Source: Aliarcobacter sp.
Lineage (GTDB): Bacteria; Campylobacterota; Campylobacteria; Campylobacterales; Arcobacteraceae
Assembly: GCA_028703945.1 (NCBI GenBank)
Contig: JAQVLW010000016.1
Span: forward strand, 2,768-38,872
Direction of reading: 5' to 3'
Length of the DNA: 36,105 nt
Made by a program: the position numbers and the translations under genes. The notes under the pieces are model-generated. The model was not told the origin of the DNA. It searched no databases and worked only from the letters and a program-made list of their open reading frames with translations. Each line of letters begins with the position of its first letter. Within the stretch, counting starts at the first letter, position 1. Of this stretch, positions 23,764 through 32,590 are shown one piece after another.

Positions 23764-25393
23764 TGATGATAACTGGCACAAAAAACATAGAAACTACATA
23801 AGAGATTAAAGTTCCACCAATTAGTGCAACTCCTAGACCTCCAAATACTGCGTCATTTGCAATTAATGCACTTGCGAATACCATAGTTAGAACCGTAAGA
23901 ATTATTGGCTTTGACCTAGTTGCTGTGGCTTTTGCAATGGCTTCATTTATGCTTAGATTTTTCTCTTGTACAAGTTGTCTTGTAAAATCTATAATCAAAG
24001 TAGAATTTCTTGAGTTTATTCCAATAAGTCCAATAAATCCTATTAGTGAAGTTGCCGTTAGATAAAAAGTATCAGCTGTAATTAAATCCATAATTACATG
24101 GGCAAAAATAACTCCAATAATTGATATAAAACTAGAAAGAACTATTCCTCCTGATATTGCAAAATTTTTATAATATATAACCATTAAAAAGAAGATTAAA
24201 ACAAGTGCAATTATAAAAGCTCCACCTAAATCTATAAATGTATCAATAGTTACTTTTAATTCTCCATCAAATATTAAATCAAATTTTTCTTTTGTTTTTT
24301 TATCTATAAAAGAGAGATTTAGCATATTTGTTTTTATTATCTCATAGTTATTATTTAATGTATTTAACATCTCATCTCTTGCATTTAGAAGAGGGTAGAT
24401 TTGACTATCTTTAGAAGTTTCTGCTATTACATTTATCAATAAATTTAAATTTTTTGAAGTAATTGTTGGTTCTTTTATTATTTCTTTTATTTTTACAAAT
24501 TCAGAAATATTTATCATATTTCCTTGGTTATTTACTATTTTTAGATTTTGAAGTTTTATTTTTAACTCTTCTTTTGAAGAATTTTTAAGAATTCTTGAAT
24601 CATTTAGTCTTAAAAATATTGGTATTTGACTTTGGGCATTTTTATCATTTACAACAGCAATATTCATACCTTCAAAGGCTAAAAATAGAGTATTTTTTAA
24701 TTGTTCTAAATCTACTAAACTAATAATTGCTTTACTATTATCTAATTCTAATTCGTACATAATAAAATCTTTATCTGCAAGTACATCAATATCTACTAAG
24801 GTTGTTTGATTTTTAAGAATAGTTGCAATCTTTAGTGCAAAATCTCTTCTATTTTCAAAATTATTTCCACCATAAATCTCAGTTACAATAGATGCAAGAA
24901 CAGGAGGACCAGCTGGAAGTTCAATAAACTTGATATTTGCTTCATATAAAGAACAGTTTGTTTGTACTTTGTTTCGTAATTGATTAACTAAATTATAACT
25001 AGTGATAGTTCTTTCTTTTTGTTTTTTTATATTTACTATGATTTCTGCTTGAGATTCTTTGTCTTTTAAAGCACTTTGTTTTACAAGAGCAGCAAAATCA
25101 AGAGGTTGACCTTCTTTTATAAAAGTAGAAATATTAATAATATTTTGTTCTTTTTGAAGATTTTTAACTATACATTGGGTTATTTCTTTTGTTTGATAAG
25201 TACTTGAACCATCTTTCAAATCTACATAAATAGAAAAAGTATCAGAGTTTTTGCTTGGAAGCATTTTTGCTTTAATAATTTGTGTTGGAAAAGCCATAAT
25301 ACTTAAAACAAATAAAATAAAAGCAATAAAATAAACCAAAAAAGATTTTTTTGGACTTTCTAAAATGTCAAATATAAATTTTTCTAATTTCAT
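23738..25393 (-). CDS. RND efflux pump, C-terminal half (separate ORF)
   Basis: This 551-residue frame equals the second half of an AcrB-type pump. A membrane helix (about 17-37) is followed by a large periplasmic domain and five more helices. The TM10 region reads GLIGINSRNSTLIIDFTRQLV, where an Arg takes the place of AcrB Lys940, as I recall for this subfamily. The start is placed at the ATG at 25393, with AGGA 7 bases ahead. The N-terminal half is the preceding gene, whose TAG stop is 8 bases upstream in another frame. An A7 run at 25410-25416 lies 5 bases before that stop; a -1 slip there joins the two halves in frame. Whether this is a natural two-subunit pump, a frameshifted one or a sequencing error cannot be told here. 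Confidence 0.88.
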   Translation of the reverse strand: MKLEKFIFDILESPKKSFLVYFIAFILFVLSIMAFPTQIIKAKMLPSKNSDTFSIYVDLKDGSSTYQTKEITQCIVKNLQKEQNIINISTFIKEGQPLDFAALVKQSALKDKESQAEIIVNIKKQKERTITSYNLVNQLRNKVQTNCSLYEANIKFIELPAGPPVLASIVTEIYGGNNFENRRDFALKIATILKNQTTLVDIDVLADKDFIMYELELDNSKAIISLVDLEQLKNTLFLAFEGMNIAVVNDKNAQSQIPIFLRLNDSRILKNSSKEELKIKLQNLKIVNNQGNMINISEFVKIKEIIKEPTITSKNLNLLINVIAETSKDSQIYPLLNARDEMLNTLNNNYEIIKTNMLNLSFIDKKTKEKFDLIFDGELKVTIDTFIDLGGAFIIALVLIFFLMVIYYKNFAISGGIVLSSFISIIGVIFAHVIMDLITADTFYLTATSLIGFIGLIGINSRNSTLIIDFTRQLVQEKNLSINEAIAKATATRSKPIILTVLTMVFASALIANDAVFGGLGVALIGGTLISYVVSMFFVPVIIKNQLKKIL

Positions 25394-25401
25394 CAAAAAT
25401 C

Positions 25402-25416
25402 CTATAAAATTTTTTT
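25402..25416 (-). promoter_or_regulatory. A7 slippery tract and stop codon joining the two pump ORFs
   Basis: On the minus strand, codons GTT AAA AAA ATT TTA TAG end the first pump ORF. Seven A's (25416-25410) precede the stop. Slipping back one base after the two AAA codons gives AAT TTT ATA GGA TTT TTG ATG, continuous with the second ORF. AGGA just downstream also serves as binding site for the second start. Confidence 0.5.
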
Positions 25417-26949
25417 AACTAAATACGGAGTAAACGCATATGCTACGAATAATGACATTGCCAAAGAAATAGGTACAAAAACAGGAAGAGGGTGCATAAA
25501 TTGCCCCATCATTCCTCCAACAAAAAACATAGGGATAAAAGTCATAATAATTGCAATGGTTGCTATATTTGTTGCATTTCCTATTTCATTTGTGGCATTT
25601 ATTGCTAATGGTACTATATCCATATTAGGGGATTCTTTTTTATGTCTATGAATATTTTCAATTACAATAATAGCAGCATCAACTAACATTCCTAAAGAAA
25701 CGATGAGTGCAAATAAAGTAATTCTATTGATTGTTTCTCCTAGAATAAATCCTATAAACAATGTAAGAGATAAAATCATAGGAACCATCAAAGATACAAT
25801 CATTGCTTCTTTTAATCCTAAAGTAAAAATAAGTAAAATAGCAATAATTATAATAGATATTAAAAGGTCTAAAACTAATTTATTTACAGCATTATTTGCC
25901 ATATAACCATCATCTCTTGTAATGGTATATTTTATATTTTTTGCTAATAGTTCTTCTTTTATAGAGTTCATATATGCAAAAATTTCTTCATTAATTGTTA
26001 CAGAATTTGCGCCTTTTAGTTTTGATGCACTAAGGGTTATTTGACTAAATTCTTCAAAATCATTTGTATCATCTCTTAAATAAATAAAAGCATCTTTTTT
26101 ATTTTGAATATCATAAGATTTTTCCACAAGTGCAATATCTTTTAAATAAATAGGAGTTTGAGAATTATAAGAGATTATAAGATTTTCTAAATCTTTTTCA
26201 TTTTCTATTGCTTCTTTTATTCCAAAAATAACAATTTCAGAACTTTGTGTATTTGTTGTAATATTTGGAGTTTTATATGAAAGTGCTTGAATTTGTTTCA
26301 TAACTTGACCTAAAGATAAGTTATAAGATGAAAGCTTATTTGCATCAACTAATATATTGAATTGTTCTTTTTTCTCACCTTTTAAATCAACCAAAGCAAC
26401 ATCTTTTATTTTATTAATCTCTTTTGTAATTTTACTTACTTCATTAAAAAGTTGACTTTGTGAAACTAAATCTTTTTTTTGTTCTTTTTGTGAATAAAAA
26501 GCAATTGTAGCTATTGGAATATCTGTATCAATATCCATAGTTTTTATCATTGGTTGCAATGCACCATGAGGCATTAAATCCATATTCCTCATAACTTGGT
26601 CATAAAGTTTTAAATTAGATTTTTCTTTATCTTCACCTATAAAATATTGAACTTGAACAATAGCAACTGAATCTTTAGCAAATGAATAAATATTTTCAAC
26701 CCCTTTTATCTCTCTTATTTTTTTTTCTAAAGGTTCAATAATTACTTTTTGTATTTCACTTGGGAGTGCACCTGGAAGAGCTACTATTACAACACCTCCA
26801 CTTACTTTTATTTGTGGATTTTCTTCTCTTGGCATTAGAAGAAGTGAGATATATCCTAAAATTAGAATAAATATACCAAAGATAAAAGTTAGTGGATGAT
26901 TTATAAATAATAGTGATAATTTTCCTGCAATATTTAATTCTCTATTCAT
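25402..26949 (-). CDS. RND efflux pump, N-terminal half (separate ORF)
   Basis: The first half of an RND inner-membrane pump, 515 residues. TM1 is at about 14-36; the periplasmic porter domain starts with MPREENPQIKVSGGVVIVALPGALPSEIQKVIIEPLE, a signature of a subfamily whose members are single chains of ~1050-1080 residues. TM2-TM6 follow. TM4 reads SLGMLVDAAIIVIENIHRHKK, keeping the first Asp of the proton-relay pair but with Ala for the second, as in several metal/other RND groups. The frame ends ...YAFTPYLVKKIL after TM6, exactly at the boundary between halves. It follows the adaptor gene by 11 bases. Confidence 0.88.
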   Translation of the reverse strand: MNRELNIAGKLSLLFINHPLTFIFGIFILILGYISLLLMPREENPQIKVSGGVVIVALPGALPSEIQKVIIEPLEKKIREIKGVENIYSFAKDSVAIVQVQYFIGEDKEKSNLKLYDQVMRNMDLMPHGALQPMIKTMDIDTDIPIATIAFYSQKEQKKDLVSQSQLFNEVSKITKEINKIKDVALVDLKGEKKEQFNILVDANKLSSYNLSLGQVMKQIQALSYKTPNITTNTQSSEIVIFGIKEAIENEKDLENLIISYNSQTPIYLKDIALVEKSYDIQNKKDAFIYLRDDTNDFEEFSQITLSASKLKGANSVTINEEIFAYMNSIKEELLAKNIKYTITRDDGYMANNAVNKLVLDLLISIIIIAILLIFTLGLKEAMIVSLMVPMILSLTLFIGFILGETINRITLFALIVSLGMLVDAAIIVIENIHRHKKESPNMDIVPLAINATNEIGNATNIATIAIIMTFIPMFFVGGMMGQFMHPLPVFVPISLAMSLFVAYAFTPYLVKKIL

Positions 26950-26960
26950 TTTATTTATCC

Positions 26961-27725
26961 CTAGTTTTTAATATCTAAATCAAGAAAAACTTTTGAGTAC
27001 ATTCCAGGATAAATATTAAAATCTTTTTTATCAAAAGAGATTTTTAATACAAAAGAGTGAGTTAAATCGTTTGTATTTGGAATGATTGCTTCTATTTTTC
27101 CTTCAGTTTTGAAGTTTTGTGAAGTTATTTCAATATTTACTTTTTGTCCTATTTTTATATCATTTAAGTTGGACTCTGAAATATCAGTTTTTATTAAAAG
27201 GCTTGATAAATCAGTTAAGATTAAAGCTGGAATACTAGGCATTGCCATTTCTCCAACTTTGATTGATTTTTTTATGATTAAACCATTATTTGGTGCTTTT
27301 ATTTTTAAATAATCATATTGGGCATTTATTTCTTTTAATTTTGCATTCGTAATATTTGCCATATTTTTACTATTTAATAAATTTAATTCTAGTTGTTCAA
27401 CTTCATATTTTGAAACTAAATCTTGAGCTTGTAATCTTTTGTATCTTCCGAGATTTAGCTCTATATTTTTTGTTTGATTCTGTAAAATTTCAAGATTTAA
27501 AAGAATCTCTTTTTTATTTGAATCCATATTTGAAGAATCGATTTCATATAAAATATCACCTTTTTTTACATTAGAACCTTCATTTACATAAACTTCTTTT
27601 ATGTATCCCATATTTCTGCTTGTAATTATTTTTTCATTATCTGAAATTACAGTTCCTGATAGTTCTATTTGGTTTGCAAGTAGATTTAAACAAAAAAATG
27701 TAGTTGTTAAAAGTATTTTTATCAT
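26961..27725 (-). CDS. RND efflux periplasmic adaptor (membrane fusion protein)
   Basis: The adaptor links pump and outer-membrane channel. The 254 residues start with a signal peptide (MIKILLTTTFFCLNLLA). A lipoyl half (SDNEKIITSRNMGYIKEVYVNEGSNVKKGDILYEID), a short alpha-hairpin (about 70-135), the second lipoyl half (YDYLKIKAPNNGLIIKKSIKVGEMA) and a beta-barrel (to residue ~250) follow. It is short compared with AcrA (~390), lacking a membrane-proximal domain or an extended tail. Its ATG overlaps the tolC-like stop by one base (TAATG). Confidence 0.88.
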   Translation of the reverse strand: MIKILLTTTFFCLNLLANQIELSGTVISDNEKIITSRNMGYIKEVYVNEGSNVKKGDILYEIDSSNMDSNKKEILLNLEILQNQTKNIELNLGRYKRLQAQDLVSKYEVEQLELNLLNSKNMANITNAKLKEINAQYDYLKIKAPNNGLIIKKSIKVGEMAMPSIPALILTDLSSLLIKTDISESNLNDIKIGQKVNIEITSQNFKTEGKIEAIIPNTNDLTHSFVLKISFDKKDFNIYPGMYSKVFLDLDIKN

Positions 27726-29074
27726 TAGTTTTTTTCCTCTTTTATATTTTTTCCTAAAGCAAGATTTATTTTTGCAAAGGCTAAAGATTTCTCATATCTA
27801 GCTTGAATAAGTAAAGCTTCATTTTTTCTAAAATTTGCTTCTTGTTGAAGGAGTGTTGTCATAGAAATCAAATGATTTTGATATAAAAGTTTTGATTGTT
27901 CAAGTACATCAGCTGCTAAATTTTTAGCTTCTACTTTTTCAAGAAGAATTTTTTCTTTTGTTTGTAGATTTAAAATAGTTTTTTGAAGTTCTAATTTTAT
28001 TGCATCTTTTAATTTTTCATTATTCAAAGAAGCTTTAGCATATTCTATTTTGCTTTTTTGTTTTTCAATATCTCTTGTATTATCAAATAGAGTTAAATTT
28101 ACTCCAATAAGTGCCATATAATAATCTTTTTCATCATCTAAAGTTAATTTATTATCATTAAAACCATATTCTAAATGGGAATAAACAGATGGATAATATG
28201 CTGAATTTGCTATTTCAATATTCTTTTTAGTGGAACTTACTTGGATATTTTGTATTTTAACTTCATCTCTATTTTCTAAAGCTTGATTATAAAGTAGGTT
28301 TTCTTGTGGTATTTCAAAAGTTATATTTTCCAAAGTTTGAACATCACTGATTGAATCATCAGATGATAAAAATCTTAAATATGCTAATGCTAATTCAAAA
28401 TTATTTGAAGATTCAATTAGTTGAGAATTTATATTTAATTCATAAACTTTGGCTTCATTTACATCAATTTTTGTAATTAAACCTTCTTTATGAAATGCAT
28501 CTGCTGATTTTGAGATTTGTGTTATTGCAACTTTTGCTTTTTCTAAAGCTTGTGTAAAATCTTTTGCTACAACAGCACTATTGTATGCCTTCAAAATTTC
28601 AAAACTTAATTCTTTTTTATCAAGGTTATATTTAATCTCATTCGCCTTTTCTTGAAGTTTTAAAATATCTTTTTGATTTGAAAGTTTAAATCCTGTAAAT
28701 AAAGGAACTTCATAAATAAGTTTTGTATTGTAATTATTTCTAGCATCTGGATAGTTTAAATCTTTTGGTTGAACATCAATTCCTTCATTTTGTTGTACAA
28801 ATCCAAAATCTCTAAATGTAGCTTCTCTTGAGGATAATTTTGAATTAAAAACATATCCAGAATGGTTTGTTCTACTTAATTCTTCAGTAATAGAAAGTTT
28901 CCCATAATTTATAGAATCAATAGTTTTTATATCTAGATTTGATAATTGAGTATTTAATTTTTGTTGTTGTAAATCTTTGTTGTTTTGCAGACTTAAGCTT
29001 AGAACTTCTTCAAAACTCACGCTTTGTGCATAAGTTAAAGAAGTTAATAGTAATGATAAATAAATCTTATGCAT
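27725..29074 (-). CDS. TolC-family outer membrane efflux protein
   Basis: The outer-membrane channel of the tripartite pump, 449 residues. It has a signal peptide (MHKIYLSLLLTSLTYAQS) and the two-fold repeat of long coiled-coil helices typical of the OEP family: a first half with FEEVLSLSLQNNKDLQQQKL...YEVPLFTGFKLSNQKD, a second with LENRDEVKIQNIQVSSTKKNIEIANSAYYPSVYSHLEYG. It is first in the operon, with a TATAAT box and GGGA upstream. Order outer-membrane channel, adaptor, pump is the reverse of the commonest order but not rare in Campylobacterota. Confidence 0.9.
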   Translation of the reverse strand: MHKIYLSLLLTSLTYAQSVSFEEVLSLSLQNNKDLQQQKLNTQLSNLDIKTIDSINYGKLSITEELSRTNHSGYVFNSKLSSREATFRDFGFVQQNEGIDVQPKDLNYPDARNNYNTKLIYEVPLFTGFKLSNQKDILKLQEKANEIKYNLDKKELSFEILKAYNSAVVAKDFTQALEKAKVAITQISKSADAFHKEGLITKIDVNEAKVYELNINSQLIESSNNFELALAYLRFLSSDDSISDVQTLENITFEIPQENLLYNQALENRDEVKIQNIQVSSTKKNIEIANSAYYPSVYSHLEYGFNDNKLTLDDEKDYYMALIGVNLTLFDNTRDIEKQKSKIEYAKASLNNEKLKDAIKLELQKTILNLQTKEKILLEKVEAKNLAADVLEQSKLLYQNHLISMTTLLQQEANFRKNEALLIQARYEKSLAFAKINLALGKNIKEEKN

Positions 29075-29082
29075 ATAAAAAT

Positions 29083-29125
29083 CCCATTTTAATTTAATAG
29101 TCTAAATTATACACTAAAAAATGGG
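29083..29125. promoter_or_regulatory. Candidate efflux-operon promoter and operator
   Basis: CCCATTTT (29083-29090) and AAAATGGG (29118-29125) are perfect inverted repeats around 27 bases. Between them on the minus strand is TATAAT (29111-29106), a good -10 box for the tolC-like gene starting at 29074. One arm contains the GGGA ribosome binding site. No TetR-type regulator is adjacent. Confidence 0.45.
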
Positions 29126-29191
29126 TATTCTAGATAAAAAATTATAAAAAAAAGTTATATAGCTTAGTTTTATTTTAATTATAATTCTAAC

Positions 29192-29920
29192 TTATTTAAA
29201 GGACTGTGCAAGATTCCCTATGATTAACTGCCATCCATCTATTATGATAAAAAAGATGATTTTAATAGGTAAGGAAATCATTACAGGTGGTAACATCATC
29301 ATTCCTAAACTCATTAAAATGGATGCAACAATAATATCAATTACTAAAAATGGTAAAAATATTAAGAATCCTATTTCAAAAGCAGTTCTAAGTTCACTAA
29401 CAATAAATGATGGCATTAAAAGTGTTATAGGAACATCATCTATATTTTTAGGATTTGGTTCTTTTTTTATTCTATAAAATAGGGCTAAATCAGCTTCTCT
29501 AGTATTTTTTATCATAAATTCTTTAAAAGGTTTTAATCCTTTTTCAATAGCAATTTCATAACCAATTTTTTCATCCATATAAGGTTTTATACCTTCTTCC
29601 CATGATTTTTTACCATAAGGTTCCATTATAAATATTGTTAAAATAAGTGATAATGACACTACAATTTGAGTTGGAGGAGTTTGTTGTAAACCCATGGCTT
29701 GTCTTAAAAGAGAAAATACAATAATAATTCTAGTAAAAGAAGTAACCATTAATAACAAAGTAGGCGCTAAAGCCATTAACGTTAAAATAACTGCTATATT
29801 AATTGTTTTTACAAATTGTGCAGGTTCAGTAACTCCTGAAACAGAAAGGTTAATCATAGGAGCAGAATCTGCTGCAAAAGCAAAAATAGAAAATAATAAA
29901 AGTGTAAGTATAAATTTCAA
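29192..29920 (-). CDS. fliP: Flagellar export apparatus protein FliP
   Basis: FliP is a core channel protein of the flagellar type III export gate. The 242 residues start at TTG with AGGA 8 bases before, and have a cleavable signal-like N-terminus (MKFILTLLLFSIFAFAADSAP). The family signatures are APTLLLMVTSFTRIIIVFSLLRQAMGLQQTPP, PSFIVSELRTAFEIGFLIFLPFLVIDIIVASILMSLGM and MMLPPVMISLPIKIIFFIIIDGW. Four membrane segments are apparent. It stands downstream of mrdA (67-base gap), apart from other export genes. Confidence 0.96.
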   Translation of the reverse strand: MKFILTLLLFSIFAFAADSAPMINLSVSGVTEPAQFVKTINIAVILTLMALAPTLLLMVTSFTRIIIVFSLLRQAMGLQQTPPTQIVVSLSLILTIFIMEPYGKKSWEEGIKPYMDEKIGYEIAIEKGLKPFKEFMIKNTREADLALFYRIKKEPNPKNIDDVPITLLMPSFIVSELRTAFEIGFLIFLPFLVIDIIVASILMSLGMMMLPPVMISLPIKIIFFIIIDGWQLIIGNLAQSFK

Positions 29921-29987
29921 AAAAAATCCTATTAAAATAAAATATAATATCTAAAAAATGATTAAAACGGTATAACCAAAAAATTAC

Positions 29988-31766
29988 TTATTCTTTTTGT
30001 TTGATATATCCAAGTTCTAATAATTTATCATAGATTTTACTAGTAATATCTCCTGCAGCTTCTCCACCATGTCCCCCATGCTCTTCTATAACAGTTACAG
30101 CATATTGAGGGTTTTCAAATGGTCCATAAGTTGTAATCCAAGCGTGAGATCTTTCATAATATTGTAATTCATTCTCTTTCATTCTTACTTTTTCAGATTG
30201 AGGAATTGAAACAACTTGAGCTGTACCTGTTTTTGATGCTATTGTTATTTTAGAATTTATATGTTTACTAGCTGTTCCTTTTTGTGCATAAGAAACATCA
30301 TACATTCCTTTTCTAATAACATCTAAATATTTTGTAGGAATACCAATATCTTTTGGTTCTTCATAACTTGCTTTATAAAAATGTGGTTTTGGTAATTTCC
30401 CTGTTGCTATGTAACTTGTATATCTTACAATTTGAAGTGGAGTTACTAACATATTTCCTTGTCCAATTGATGTAATTACAGTTTCTCCCACATACCAAGG
30501 TTCTTTATATCTTTTTTCTTTCCACTCTTTATTTGGGTTAACACCTGAAAATTCATTAATTTGATCAATTCCTGTTTGTTCTCCAAAACCTAATTTATCT
30601 AAAGTATGAGAAATTTTATTTATTCCTATTTTTAAACTTCCTTTATAAAAAAAGTCATCACAACTTTCAGCTATTGCTCTTCTAAAATTTACATTCCCAT
30701 GACCAGTTGATTTCCAACATCTGAAATTTCTATTTCCAATAGTTAAAGAACCAGAACAATTAACATTAAAATTATCACCTATTCCATTATCTAAAAATGA
30801 TAAAGCAACCCCCATCTTAATTACAGAACCAGGAGGATATAAACCATTTATAATTTTATTTGTAAATGGATGGTTAAAATCATTTCTCATTTCATTCCAT
30901 TCTTTTACAGAAATACCTCTTGCAAAAATATTATTATCAAATTCTGGGAAAGATGCAGAGGCTAATAATTCTCCATTATTTACGTCCATAACAACAACTG
31001 CTCCACTTTTTCCTGTAAAAATATCTTGAATATATTTTTGTAGATTTATATCTAAAGATATTCGGATGTTATTATCAATCGAGGCTGCTTTTTCATTTAG
31101 TACTTCAATTTCTTTATTTAAAGCATTTACTTTTACATCTTTATAACCCATTTCTCCTTGGAGTTTTGTGTTATAAAATTTCTCTAAACCATTTTTCCCA
31201 ATGATTCCATTGTATGAAGATAATGCGTTATTTAAAATATCAAGTTTTGAAGCTTTTCCAACATAACCTATAATATGAGAAGCTATTTCTTTTTGAGGAT
31301 AAGCTCTTTTTGTTGTTGATTCAACTTTTACATCTTCTTTAGAAGATAAAATTGTATATTTTGGAAAAAATTCTTGATAAGAAATATAATCAATAACTTT
31401 TATAAATTCATGATTGTATGCAGAATCAGCTCTTTTATATTCTCTTATTAATTTATCTCTTTCGTATTGGGGAAAATATTTTATTATTGAATCAATTATT
31501 TGTTCTAATTTTTCTTTATTTTTATAAGAACTTAAATGAGGTCTTACTAAAACTGCAAATCCCATTTCATTAATTGCTAATTTTTCACCATTTCTATCTT
31601 CAATCATCCCACGAATAGGTATTTTATCAACTCTTTTTATATAATTATTTTTTGATAACTCTTCATAATATGTATTTGATTTGATAGTTAAAAAATAGAC
31701 TCTTGATAGTAAAGTTATAAAAATACCTAATATTATTAAAAAAATAAGTGTTAATCTTATGTTCAA
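29988..31766 (-). CDS. mrdA: Penicillin-binding protein 2
   Basis: PBP2 is the transpeptidase of the rod-elongation machinery. The 592 residues have an N-terminal membrane anchor (about 5-24), a dimerisation domain starting at IPIRGMIEDRNGEKLA, and a transpeptidase domain with active-site Ser314 in PPGSVIKMG (SxxK), SCD as the SxN-type motif and KTGTAQV. It overlaps the upstream MreD-like gene by 4 bases (ATGA). In H. pylori and C. jejuni I recall PBP2 close downstream of engB; here it lies ~10 kb away on the other strand. Confidence 0.95.
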   Translation of the reverse strand: MNIRLTLIFLIILGIFITLLSRVYFLTIKSNTYYEELSKNNYIKRVDKIPIRGMIEDRNGEKLAINEMGFAVLVRPHLSSYKNKEKLEQIIDSIIKYFPQYERDKLIREYKRADSAYNHEFIKVIDYISYQEFFPKYTILSSKEDVKVESTTKRAYPQKEIASHIIGYVGKASKLDILNNALSSYNGIIGKNGLEKFYNTKLQGEMGYKDVKVNALNKEIEVLNEKAASIDNNIRISLDINLQKYIQDIFTGKSGAVVVMDVNNGELLASASFPEFDNNIFARGISVKEWNEMRNDFNHPFTNKIINGLYPPGSVIKMGVALSFLDNGIGDNFNVNCSGSLTIGNRNFRCWKSTGHGNVNFRRAIAESCDDFFYKGSLKIGINKISHTLDKLGFGEQTGIDQINEFSGVNPNKEWKEKRYKEPWYVGETVITSIGQGNMLVTPLQIVRYTSYIATGKLPKPHFYKASYEEPKDIGIPTKYLDVIRKGMYDVSYAQKGTASKHINSKITIASKTGTAQVVSIPQSEKVRMKENELQYYERSHAWITTYGPFENPQYAVTVIEEHGGHGGEAAGDITSKIYDKLLELGYIKQKE

Positions 31767-32203
31767 AGAAATACTCCAAAAAATATTAAATCAATAAGTA
31801 TATTTGCAAATATTGTAATTATCATGGTTTCATTTAGTCCAAAAATTACAGACCAAATAATTAATAAACCAATATAAAAAATTAGTATATAAATATAACT
31901 ACTAGATAAGTTGTCATAAGAGTAATTTTCGTCTTTTGGTAAAATAAATATATATAAAAAAAGTGATAATAAACTTAATGTAAAAGGTTTTAAGCCCGTA
32001 TTTATTTCAATAAATAAAAATGCAATTACAACAAAAGCTAATGAATATAAATATCTTTCTTTAAGACATCTATAAAAAATTGTAAATAAAATACCTGCAA
32101 ACATAACTAACAAAAAATGTATCGAAGAAATTGTATTAACCATAACGGCTAGAGTTAGTACGATAAATAAAAAAATTGGATTATCTAAATTGCTTTTTGT
32201 CAT
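31763..32203 (-). CDS. MreD-like membrane protein
   Basis: A 146-residue protein composed of about five hydrophobic segments with few charges, directly upstream of mrdA and overlapping it by 4 bases. Size, topology and coupling with PBP2 fit MreD, the rod-shape membrane partner, but MreD sequences are poorly conserved and no motif proves it. In H. pylori and C. jejuni a small membrane protein also precedes PBP2 in my memory. Confidence 0.6.
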   Translation of the reverse strand: MTKSNLDNPIFLFIVLTLAVMVNTISSIHFLLVMFAGILFTIFYRCLKERYLYSLAFVVIAFLFIEINTGLKPFTLSLLSLFLYIFILPKDENYSYDNLSSSYIYILIFYIGLLIIWSVIFGLNETMIITIFANILIDLIFFGVFL

Positions 32204-32238
32204 ATAAATTTGATGCTTTACTTTTGATTATTTTAAGA

Positions 32239-32244
32239 TTATAG
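32239..32244 (-). promoter_or_regulatory. Candidate -10 box for mreD-like/mrdA
   Basis: TATAAT on the minus strand, 36 bases before the MreD-like ATG. It lies next to a 7-bp inverted repeat (TAAGATT 32234-32240, AATCTTA 32252-32258), whose minus-strand T-rich loop may also help end the FlhB-like transcript. Confidence 0.4.
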
Positions 32245-32277
32245 TATAAAAAATCTTATAGCAATATCAAAGCTAAT

Positions 32278-32589
32278 TTAAGGTTTTCCTTTTAATCTTT
32301 CATCTAGTTTATTTTTATTATTTGATAAATCATAAATAAAAGAAAATATCTCTGCAACAGCTTTATACATGGAATCTGGAATTTCTTTATCTATATCAAT
32401 CTGAGATAAAAGCTCAATTAAATCTTCATCCTTTTTAATTGGAATATTATTCTCTTTTGCAATTTTAATAATATTTGATGCAGTTTCACCTTTTCCTTTT
32501 GCTGTTATTTTTGGAGCATTATCTTTGTCAATATCATATTTTAATGCAACGGCTTTTTGAACATTATTTTTATTTATATTTTCTTGCAT
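32278..32589 (-). CDS. FlhB C-terminal-domain-like protein (FhlB type)
   Basis: A 103-residue soluble protein matching only the cytoplasmic domain of FlhB/YscU: KAVALKYDIDKDNAPKITAKGKGETASNIIKIAKENNIPIKKDEDLIELL is the standard FlhB-C pattern. The autocleavage motif NPTH just before this pattern is replaced by NVQK, so the protein should not self-cleave, and the four membrane helices are absent. It follows the FliK-like gene by one base with AAGGG before its ATG. FliK interacts with FlhB's C-domain to switch export specificity, so this pair probably acts in flagellar export. C. jejuni has a similar pair as I recall. Confidence 0.85.
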   Translation of the reverse strand: MQENINKNNVQKAVALKYDIDKDNAPKITAKGKGETASNIIKIAKENNIPIKKDEDLIELLSQIDIDKEIPDSMYKAVAEIFSFIYDLSNNKNKLDERLKGKP

Positions 32590-32590
32590 T

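Noticed and set aside
24750..25380. RND C-half as a pseudogene fragment
   Set aside because: The frame is long, intact and keeps its membrane and periplasmic segments; a decayed fragment in AT-rich DNA would have stops.
25402..25404. Simple stop-codon read-through to join the two pump ORFs
   Set aside because: The second ORF is in another frame, and reading through TAG meets TGA two codons later; only a frame change joins them.
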